A stretch of 7,778 bases of DNA from an uncultured Bacilli bacterium (GTDB taxonomy: Bacteria; Bacillota_I; Bacilli_A; RF39; UBA660): NCBI GenBank assembly GCA_944363695.1, contig CALVUW010000053.1, positions 1 through 7,778 of the forward strand, read 5' to 3'. Every line of letters begins with the position of its first letter. Positions within the stretch are counted from its first letter, which is position 1. The translations under genes and the position numbers were made by a program. Of the stretch, positions 1 through 4,898 are shown piece by piece. The notes below the pieces were generated by a model. That model was not told the DNA's origin. It saw nothing but the letters and a program-made list of their open reading frames with translations, and did not search any database.

Positions 1-1194
1 ATTTGCAATATGAACACCTAATAAATAGTTACCATTGCTAAGACGTTCCACACTAACAGCATCATCAATATCTTTGGTATGATCACAATCGATCGTAAAA
101 ATATTTTTATCACGGAAATCATAACGCCCTGCTGCTTCTTGAGCACTAACTTCTTGCGGTATGGCAGCGGCTTCTTTTAAACATGACTCATTAAAAGTAA
201 GATGAAACCCTTTACTAGCAGCAATTGTTTTTAGTTCGATATCTGGTTCGTTTTTATGCCCAATTGTTGCTATATAAGTTGCTTCGTAGGTATCAGATTC
301 ACTTTTATCACTTGAGATATTTACTAAGACTCTTTCGCCGATTTTTAATTTTTTAAAATCTAATGATCCGATTCTAGCATGTACATTTTGTCGTTCTAAA
401 AAAGAAAAAAGTTTTAGTCTTTTAACACTATTTTCTTTAATGACTTCATACACATATTGATTAGCCTCACGATGAATGAGTTTCTCGATTTGATGTGTTT
501 GCTTATTAATCATAACCACATCTTGATCTAAAAACTGATTGGCCATCTCGCGTGTTAGAAAGCATTGGTGTCCATCTTGTTCATAGTATAATTCATTACT
601 AGTTGTGGCCTTTAATTTTGTTACAAAAGCTTGCTGTGTAGGGAAGGGAAGGTAGTGCTTGTCATCTTTTAATATTTTTCCTTCTATTTCTAATTTTTTC
701 AACAACTCTGTTAAGTAAGTACTATCTTGATGAGTGTAGGCACGAGCTAGGTGCTTTAGTTGTTTATAGGTTAGATTTCGCTCTTGTAGTTTTTGTATTA
801 GAAAAGGTTCTATTTTCTCTAAATTACGTTTGATAATGCGCTTGATATGATAGCAATCGGTTTCACTATCTTGTTCAACAACTACGGTGTCATCTTCTAG
901 GCAATAATGATTAACACTAGTGGGAAGTTCTATTTTGTGGTTTTCTAGTAGGAGGTATAACTGATTTCCTTCTTTAGTAATGTTACCTATATGATAATGT
1001 GCCGGAAATGGCATAAATTTATTTTTTTCATACTGATAAATCTGTCCTTGGATCTGTAATTGTTGGATGGTATCCATAAAAGCTAAATGTTGTTTATACG
1101 TTTTAATTTGACATAGGTGGTAAAGCTGATGCCAGGTCATATTCCTAGTTTGTACTCCAATTTTGATTTGTTCATTCCATGTTCTTCTTTCCAT
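1..1194 (-). CDS. rnr: Ribonuclease R, N-terminal part (cut by left window edge)
   Basis: Processive 3'-to-5' exoribonuclease of the RNB (RNase II/R) family, which degrades structured RNA, rRNA and mRNA in the cytoplasm. The frame is open for 398 codons from ATG at 1194 to the window edge; GGGAGG lies 4 nt upstream. The RNB domain begins near residue 365 (NIFTIDCDHTKDIDDAVSVE). The four Mg-binding Asp of the family are present (D369, D375, D377, D378), and GHKNEPD (322-328) and AIPQEVS (344-350) match the segment that precedes RNB in RNase R. The front end looks duplicated: two winged-helix segments (about 19-64 and 141-185), each ending in MPFP or LPFP and each followed by an OB-like stretch. 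This pushes the first catalytic Asp roughly 100 residues later than in E. coli RNase R. The last visible residue is Asn in HIAN where the family usually has HIAD. The rest of RNB and the S1 domain lie outside. A leader peptide and attenuator-like hairpin precede the gene. Confidence 0.93.
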   Translation of the reverse strand, partial: MERRTWNEQIKIGVQTRNMTWHQLYHLCQIKTYKQHLAFMDTIQQLQIQGQIYQYEKNKFMPFPAHYHIGNITKEGNQLYLLLENHKIELPTSVNHYCLEDDTVVVEQDSETDCYHIKRIIKRNLEKIEPFLIQKLQERNLTYKQLKHLARAYTHQDSTYLTELLKKLEIEGKILKDDKHYLPFPTQQAFVTKLKATTSNELYYEQDGHQCFLTREMANQFLDQDVVMINKQTHQIEKLIHREANQYVYEVIKENSVKRLKLFSFLERQNVHARIGSLDFKKLKIGERVLVNISSDKSESDTYEATYIATIGHKNEPDIELKTIAASKGFHLTFNESCLKEAAAIPQEVSAQEAAGRYDFRDKNIFTIDCDHTKDIDDAVSVERLSNGNYLLGVHIAN

Positions 1195-1204
1195 ATTTCC
1201 TCCC

Positions 1205-1239
1205 AAAAACAATAAAACTACGCGAGTAATTGCGTAGTT
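1205..1239 (-). terminator. Attenuator-like hairpin in the rnr leader
   Basis: On the minus strand AACTACGC (1239-1232) and GCGTAGTT (1223-1216) form a perfect 8-bp stem with an 8-nt loop, followed by TTATTGTTTTT, a broken U-tract. The stem begins inside the stop codon of the leader ORF (1240-1238), and the hairpin ends just before the rnr ribosome binding site (1204-1199). A ribosome pausing at that stop would cover the 5' arm. It could also end transcripts reading through from glmS, since no other terminator lies between the two genes. The structure is seen in the sequence; its role as an attenuator is inferred. Confidence 0.6.
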
Positions 1240-1309
1240 ATCTTTCCTTATAAGTACTAACAGTTGGAGTCATAGAGGGAGTCATAGATAATACTAATAG
1301 TTCTTTCAT
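1238..1309 (-). CDS. Putative 23-residue leader peptide upstream of rnr
   Basis: A short ORF, ATG at 1309 to TAA at 1240-1238, preceded by a consensus AAGGAGG (1324-1318) 8 nt upstream. A promoter just upstream would give a 5' UTR of only about 17 nt. The peptide starts MKELLVL, carries the repeat SMTPSMTP, and ends in a charged YKER tail. It is rich in Thr (4), Ser and Met, with no transmembrane segment or signal peptide. The stop codon overlaps the first two bases of a terminator-like stem, and rnr starts 43 nt downstream. This is the layout of regulatory leader peptides such as those ahead of amino-acid biosynthesis or ribosome-protection genes. I do not recognise the peptide itself. It could be a small protein in its own right, but its size and overlap with the hairpin favour a cis-acting role. 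Confidence 0.6.
   Translation of the reverse strand: MKELLVLSMTPSMTPTVSTYKER
1265..1288. repeat. 12-bp tandem repeat inside the leader ORF
   Basis: Two adjacent 12-bp units, tggagtcataga and gggagtcataga on the plus strand, differ at one position. They are in frame with the leader ORF, encode SMTP twice, and differ only in the synonymous third base of the Pro codon (CCC versus CCA). The CTCCC in one copy (1281-1277) is complementary to GGGAG of the rnr ribosome binding site (1204-1200), a 5-bp match too short to rely on. Confidence 0.8.
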
Positions 1310-1332
1310 ATTATCAGCCTCCTTCTATTGCC

Positions 1333-1361
1333 ATCATATCGTAATATTTTGACAAACGCAA
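1333..1361 (-). promoter_or_regulatory. Sigma-A-type promoter for leader peptide and rnr
   Basis: Minus-strand -35 TTGCGT (1361-1356) and -10 TATGAT (1338-1333) with a 17-nt spacer. The -10 is one base from consensus, while the -35 keeps only TTG and is weaker. The predicted start near 1326 lies just ahead of the leader ribosome binding site. The promoter begins only 8 nt past the glmS stop codon, so rnr need not depend on glmS transcription. Confidence 0.6.
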
Positions 1362-1369
1362 GTGGTTAT

Positions 1370-3181
1370 TTATTCCACTGTCACTGATTTTGCCAGATTT
1401 CTAGGCTTATCGATGGAACATCCTTTAACTAAGGCGGTTTCATAAGCGATTAACTGTAAAGGGATTGACACTAAAATTGGTAAAACAAAATCTGTAGTAG
1501 ATGGTAGAAGAATATATTTGGTAATACTTGGGTCATTACTTAATGATACATTATTTGTAATAAGATAAATTGGTGCCCCTCTAGCTGCCGTTTCTTTTAA
1601 ATTACTAATCGTTTTATCATCTAAAATGGAATTTGTTGCACTCGCAATGACAGGTGTCTTTTCGGTGATTAAAGAAATGGTACCGTGTTTTAGTTCACCA
1701 GCTGGATAACATTCACTATGAATATAGGATATTTCTTTTAGTTTTAAGGATCCTTCTTGCATAAGAGCATAATCAAGGCCGCGGCCTAAATAGAAGATAT
1801 CTGAATGTGAATATAGATTTGTAGCGATTTGTTTATAATCATCTCTATTAGCTAACAAAGCAGATATAAGTTCTGGCAGTTGTTCAAAGTCTTTTTCTAT
1901 CATTTCTATTTGTGTCTCTGCTAATAAATTCTTTTGTTTAGCTATTGAAAAGGCCAATAGTGATAAACATATTACTTGTGCAGTATATGCCTTGGTAGAG
2001 GCAACTGCAATTTCTGGACCCGCTTGGGTATAAATGACATAATCGACACTTCTAGCAATGCAGCTATCTACGACATTTACAATACCAAGGGTTGGAATGT
2101 GTTTTTCTTTTACCATTTTTAAAGCTGCTAGACTATCGGCTGTTTCGCCCGATTGAGAAACAATTATGACTAACACTTGTGGATCTAAAAAGTTTTGTTT
2201 GTAGCGATATTCACTGGCTAATTCTACGGAAACTGGAATATGAGCGTATGTTTCCAATAAATACTTTCCAACTAATCCAGCATGCATCGCCGTTCCACAG
2301 GCTACAATATCAATTCGTTTATAGCTAGCCAAACGAGATAGTAGGGAAGTGTTAGTTTTTAAGAGTTTAGTCACTGTTTCTATGGTAGCTTTTAGCGTTG
2401 TTGGTTGCTCGTAAATTTCTTTTAACATATAGTGCTCATAACAAGCTTTACTAGCACTATTAGCAGATAGCGATGCTTCTTTTTCCTCTTTCATAATTTC
2501 AATACCGTCTTGATTATAAAAAAGAGTACTATCGGCTGTGATGATGGCAAACTCTAAATCATCTAATAAATAGTAATGGTTGGTATGCATTAAAATAGCC
2601 TGTATATCACTGGCAATGAAATTTTGATTGGAACTTGTGCCAATTAATAGTGGACTATCTTTTTTAATAGCATAAATCGTATTTGGTTCGTCCATACAGA
2701 TAGCAGCGATCGCATAGCTGCCTTGAATGGCTTTCATAAACTGTCTAATTGTTTGTTTCATATCCTGATATTGTGCATAATAATCATCTAGTAGAGCACA
2801 AGCTACTTCTGTGTCAGTATCACTTTGAAAGACACAACCTTTTTGTTGTAATTCTTCTTTTAACGTTAAGTAATTTTCGATAATCCCATTATGTACAATA
2901 GTAATTTTACCACATTGATGCGGATGAGCATTATTTGTAGTCGCGCGACCATGAGTCGCCCATCTGGTATGGCCGATCCCAAGATTAGAATTGATCGTTA
3001 GATCGACTTTTTGTTTTAAGGCTTCAATTTGACCTTGGGATTTAATAATTTGTATTCCATTATTATGGATAAAAGCAATACCAGCTGAATCATAGCCACG
3101 ATATTGCAAATGTTCTAAACCTTCTAATAATATAGAAATTGCTTGTTTGTTTTTGGTAGCAACACCAATAATTCCACACAT
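1370..3181 (-). CDS. glmS: Glutamine--fructose-6-phosphate aminotransferase (isomerizing)
   Basis: Cytoplasmic enzyme that converts fructose-6-phosphate and glutamine to glucosamine-6-phosphate and glutamate, the committed step to UDP-GlcNAc for peptidoglycan and teichoic acid. At 603 residues it is full length for the family. The N-terminal class II glutamine amidotransferase domain (about 2-215) has the nucleophile Cys2 exposed after Met removal, GHTRWATHG (70-78), HNGIIENY (97-104) and SDTDTEV (120-126). Two SIS domains follow, with VACGTAMHAG and VSQSGETADS in the first and AGELKHG in the second. The C-terminus PRNLAKSVTVE carries the conserved catalytic Lys (K598). AAGGAGA precedes the ATG, which is fixed by the invariant MCGI start. 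Expression should be under feedback from glucosamine-6-phosphate through the ribozyme in its 5' UTR. No frameshift or missing key residue is visible. Confidence 0.98.
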   Translation of the reverse strand: MCGIIGVATKNKQAISILLEGLEHLQYRGYDSAGIAFIHNNGIQIIKSQGQIEALKQKVDLTINSNLGIGHTRWATHGRATTNNAHPHQCGKITIVHNGIIENYLTLKEELQQKGCVFQSDTDTEVACALLDDYYAQYQDMKQTIRQFMKAIQGSYAIAAICMDEPNTIYAIKKDSPLLIGTSSNQNFIASDIQAILMHTNHYYLLDDLEFAIITADSTLFYNQDGIEIMKEEKEASLSANSASKACYEHYMLKEIYEQPTTLKATIETVTKLLKTNTSLLSRLASYKRIDIVACGTAMHAGLVGKYLLETYAHIPVSVELASEYRYKQNFLDPQVLVIIVSQSGETADSLAALKMVKEKHIPTLGIVNVVDSCIARSVDYVIYTQAGPEIAVASTKAYTAQVICLSLLAFSIAKQKNLLAETQIEMIEKDFEQLPELISALLANRDDYKQIATNLYSHSDIFYLGRGLDYALMQEGSLKLKEISYIHSECYPAGELKHGTISLITEKTPVIASATNSILDDKTISNLKETAARGAPIYLITNNVSLSNDPSITKYILLPSTTDFVLPILVSIPLQLIAYETALVKGCSIDKPRNLAKSVTVE

Positions 3182-3214
3182 AAACTTCTCCTTAATTTTA
3201 TAGTCTAAAAGTGT

Positions 3215-3338
3215 AATATGTGTTTTGTCATAATCTTGATTTTATGGTTTGTCACATATTTAACGGTTACTAGCCGTGATAACATCCGCCGAATTTTCGA
3301 TCGTTATCAACCTCGTCAACCCAATGGGTTCTGGCGCT
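3215..3338 (-). ncRNA. glmS self-cleaving ribozyme/riboswitch
   Basis: Recognised on the minus strand by its conserved core: AGCGCCAGAACCC at the 5' end (cleavage expected between A3338 and G3337), GTTGACGAGG, then ATCGAAAATTCGGCGGATG flanked by the pair GATAAC/GTTATC. A short ACGG/CCGT stem follows, then a P4-like stem AATATGTG (3260-3253) with CACATATT (3222-3215) enclosing the conserved ACAAACC and GACAAAA. Glucosamine-6-phosphate acts as cofactor for cleavage, which leaves a 5'-OH mRNA that is degraded, lowering glmS expression. The P3 and P4.1 elements are short compared with B. subtilis. It lies between the glmS promoter and the gene, as expected for this class. Confidence 0.95.
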
Positions 3339-3342
3339 AAAG

Positions 3343-3367
3343 AAATACTATTCCTCCTATAGTATTT
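3343..3367 (-). other. 5'-terminal hairpin with Shine-Dalgarno-like loop upstream of the glmS ribozyme
   Basis: Perfect 8-bp stem, AAATACTA (3367-3360) with TAGTATTT (3350-3343), closing a 9-nt loop that contains AGGAGG. The predicted glmS transcript start is near 3372, so the stem begins only a few bases from the mRNA 5' end. Ribozyme cleavage at 3338/3337 would remove it. No start codon follows the AGGAGG before a stop, so it does not serve an ORF. A role in mRNA stability is inferred, by analogy with 5' hairpins and 5' Shine-Dalgarno stabilisers known in Bacillota. Confidence 0.6.
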
Positions 3368-3378
3368 ATCTTTATTTT

Positions 3379-3407
3379 ATTGTATGAATTTTAGAAAAAT
3401 TGGTCAA
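3379..3407 (-). promoter_or_regulatory. glmS promoter, sigma-A type
   Basis: Minus-strand -35 TTGACC (3407-3402) and -10 TACAAT (3384-3379), each one base from consensus, with a 17-nt spacer. The start would be near 3372, giving a leader of about 190 nt that holds the 5' hairpin and the ribozyme. Confidence 0.8.
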
Positions 3408-3425
3408 TCTTTTCATCGTAAAGAA

Positions 3426-3454
3426 TTGTAAAATGAAAGTAAGTGCGTTATAAT
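3426..3454 (+). promoter_or_regulatory. tRNA-Arg promoter, sigma-A type
   Basis: Plus-strand -35 TTGTAA (3426-3431) and a consensus -10 TATAAT (3449-3454) separated by 17 nt. Transcription would begin one or two bases before the mature tRNA 5' end at 3463. It is divergent from the glmS promoter, with the two -35 boxes 18 bp apart. Confidence 0.8.
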
Positions 3455-3462
3455 ATACATAT

Positions 3463-3539
3463 GTTCACGTAGCTCAGTAGGATAGAGTGCTTCCCTCCGA
3501 AGGAAGAGGTCGTGGGTTCGATTCCCGCCGTGAACACCA
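3463..3539 (+). tRNA. tRNA-Arg, anticodon CCG (reads CGG)
   Basis: A complete 77-nt cloverleaf. The acceptor stem is GTTCACG/CGTGAAC followed by discriminator A and an encoded CCA. The D stem is GCTC/GAGT, and the anticodon stem CTTCC/GGAAG holds the loop CTCCGAA, giving anticodon CCG. The variable loop is 5 nt (AGGTC) and the T stem GTGGG/CCCGC encloses TTCGATT. All stems pair, with G-U wobbles in the D and T stems. It is a single-gene transcription unit with its own promoter and terminator. Confidence 0.97.
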
Positions 3540-3553
3540 TATAGATAGTTACT

Positions 3554-3577
3554 CGAACTAGAAATAGTTCGTTTTTT
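3554..3577 (+). terminator. Intrinsic terminator of the tRNA-Arg gene
   Basis: Perfect 7-bp stem CGAACTA/TAGTTCG around a GAAA tetraloop, followed by six T. It lies 15 nt past the CCA end of the tRNA. Confidence 0.92.
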
Positions 3578-3709
3578 GTAAAGTCATTCCATTGTACTAG
3601 AATAACTTTACAAGAAGCCGCTAGGTTATTAGGACAAAATGTATTAGATGATGCCATTCAATATTATTCTAACAAACCTGAAATCGTTCCAATCGGTAAG
3701 TGTTTATAG
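3578..3709 (+). pseudogene. Possible gene remnant after tRNA-Arg
   Basis: One frame (GTA at 3578 to TAG at 3707-3709) reads with protein-like composition, including TLQEAARLLG, NVLDDAIQYY and KPEIVPIG, but has no ATG, GTG or TTG start in frame and no ribosome binding site. Upstream, the frame runs back through the tRNA terminator to a stop at 3542. The amphipathic helix-like LQEAARLLG suggests a helix-turn-helix or helical protein, but I do not recognise the family. The likeliest reading is the stump of a decayed or replaced gene next to a tRNA. It could also be chance, since only 44 codons are involved. No repeat of the tRNA 3' end is seen that would mark an integrated element. Confidence 0.3.
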
Positions 3710-3761
3710 GAAACAAATTTATCTTATAATAAAAATTTTTTTATCGGAAGAAAAGTAATGT

Positions 3762-3801
3762 AAAACAAAAAGAAAAGTCTGATTAATGGCTTTTCTTTTG
3801 T
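3762..3801 (-). terminator. Terminator overlapping the 3' end of the GT2 gene, probably bidirectional
   Basis: The stem pairs 3788-3801 with 3765-3779, with one bulged A at 3767 and one G-U pair, around an 8-nt loop. The stop codon of the glycosyltransferase (3785-3783) falls inside the loop, so the 5' arm is the coding sequence of the last codons. On the minus strand the 3' arm is T-rich (CTTTTCTTTTTG) and is followed by TTTT. On the plus strand the arm GGCTTTTCTTTTG could stop readthrough from the tRNA side. Confidence 0.75.
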
Positions 3802-4829
3802 AATAAAGTAAGTTGTTTTTGAATATTTTGTTTACTTGTTTCTGAATTATTTTCTAGATGATTTTTATGATCGACTAATCCTAAAGCAAGTAGTTGGTCG
3901 TAATCAACTTTTGATTTTAAAATAGTTGTGTTCATTTGCCGCCAATCTCCATAATTATGGCAACTTATAGTATCTAAATCATATATGATAGAAAGTTTGT
4001 CTTCTTCTGGTATATTCCACTGATAGACTTCTAATATTCGTTGCAGGCAAGAAGCACTTTGTATCAGTTTGATTTGACTAGCAAATAGGCGATATGATTG
4101 ATGGCGTACCGCTACGTTTTTTATATGATCATTAATATCAAAAATATCTAACAAGTGCTGATTGACTCGTTGACAAGAAGCCATAATACCTTCTTTAGAA
4201 TGTTGACGATAGTAATAATCAGGATTATTAAAAGAAACAATATAATCTGCTTTTACCATTTGTGAGTAGGTAAAAGCACCATCTTCCCATATTTTATGTT
4301 CTAAGAAGGGACGTTCTGGAATTGTATCTTTTCGAAAAATTTTATTACAGCAAGAAGGTGTTTCCCAATATAAGTAATTGGGATTTTTTGGTATGCAAAT
4401 TTTTTTGCCACCTTGCCGCTTGGTATCATCTATATCATCAAAATGACTGTTTTCACTGACATCTTTCATTCCTGTAGATACAATCTCTGGATAGTCGGTT
4501 TTACTAGCTGCATAATAGAGATCATCATACATATCAGGATGTACAAAATCATCACTATCGACAAAACCAATATATTCTCCTTGGGCGATAGCGATACCAT
4601 CATTACGGCTACTGCTTAGTCCCTGATTTTTAGGATGACGAATAATTTTTAACTTGGAAGTATATAGCTTTTGATAATGTTCTAAGACGGATAAACTTTG
4701 ATCGGTAGAAGCATCATCTATAGCAATAATTTCCATATCATCTAGGGTTTGTTTTAGTAAACTATTAAGGCAATCGGGTAAATAATTACTAGCATTATAT
4801 ACTGGTACAATGACACTTACTTTACTCAT
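3783..4829 (-). CDS. Family 2 glycosyltransferase (GT-A fold)
   Basis: Predicted inverting GT2 enzyme of 348 residues, cytoplasmic with no membrane segment, transferring a sugar from a nucleotide-sugar donor. VSVIVPVYN (4-12) opens the nucleotide-binding fold. IDDAST (37-42) supplies the acidic pair that contacts the nucleotide, DSDD (91-94) is the metal-binding DxD motif, and WEDGAF (181-186) carries the probable catalytic acidic residue. The tail of about 130 residues is Gln- and Lys-rich and not recognised. ATG at 4829 is chosen, with AAAGGGGG upstream; an in-frame ATG at 4886 lies inside the -35 box of the gene's own promoter and cannot be transcribed from it. It follows the GT2/methyltransferase gene on the same strand after 69 bp, suggesting work on the same surface glycan (capsule, exopolysaccharide, teichoic acid or protein glycan). 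The substrate cannot be told from the sequence. Confidence 0.9.
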   Translation of the reverse strand: MSKVSVIVPVYNASNYLPDCLNSLLKQTLDDMEIIAIDDASTDQSLSVLEHYQKLYTSKLKIIRHPKNQGLSSSRNDGIAIAQGEYIGFVDSDDFVHPDMYDDLYYAASKTDYPEIVSTGMKDVSENSHFDDIDDTKRQGGKKICIPKNPNYLYWETPSCCNKIFRKDTIPERPFLEHKIWEDGAFTYSQMVKADYIVSFNNPDYYYRQHSKEGIMASCQRVNQHLLDIFDINDHIKNVAVRHQSYRLFASQIKLIQSASCLQRILEVYQWNIPEEDKLSIIYDLDTISCHNYGDWRQMNTTILKSKVDYDQLLALGLVDHKNHLENNSETSKQNIQKQLTLLQKKSH

Positions 4830-4857
4830 AATGTTTCCCCCTTTTAAAATTGTTCCT

Positions 4858-4886
4858 ATTATACCACTTTTTCTTCTGTTTTTCAA
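4858..4886 (-). promoter_or_regulatory. Promoter of the downstream glycosyltransferase gene
   Basis: Minus-strand -35 TTGAAA (4886-4881) and consensus -10 TATAAT (4863-4858) with a 17-nt spacer, plus an extended -10 (TGG directly upstream). It lies in the gap between the two glycosyltransferase genes, with no terminator before it, so the downstream gene may be read both from here and from the upstream gene. Confidence 0.8.
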
Positions 4887-4898
4887 ATATTCGGTATA

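Noticed and set aside
1199..1281. Sequestration of the rnr ribosome binding site by CTCCC in the leader
   Set aside because: Only 5 bp pair and the match does not extend on either side; chance pairing with a GGGAG site is likely.
1361..1379. Small hairpin agtgg/ccact at the glmS stop codon
   Set aside because: Only 5 bp with a 9-nt loop, no T-run on the minus strand, and overlapping the rnr leader -35 box; not a convincing terminator.
3448..3657. Minus-strand 69-codon ORF
   Set aside because: It runs antisense through the whole tRNA-Arg and its terminator; part of its translation comes from the tRNA arms, and it has no ribosome binding site.
3540..3782. Integration scar (att repeat) next to tRNA-Arg
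   Set aside because: I searched the flank by eye for a copy of the tRNA 3' end and found none; no integrase is visible.
4413..4619. Plus-strand 68-codon ORF
   Set aside because: Antisense inside the GT2 gene, whose motifs (DSDD, IDDAST) are clear in the other strand.
4830..4886. Alternative earlier start (ATG 4886) for the GT2 gene, adding 19 residues
   Set aside because: The added stretch contains the -35 and -10 boxes and the ribosome binding site of the gene; the family start is VSVIVPVYN just after ATG 4829.
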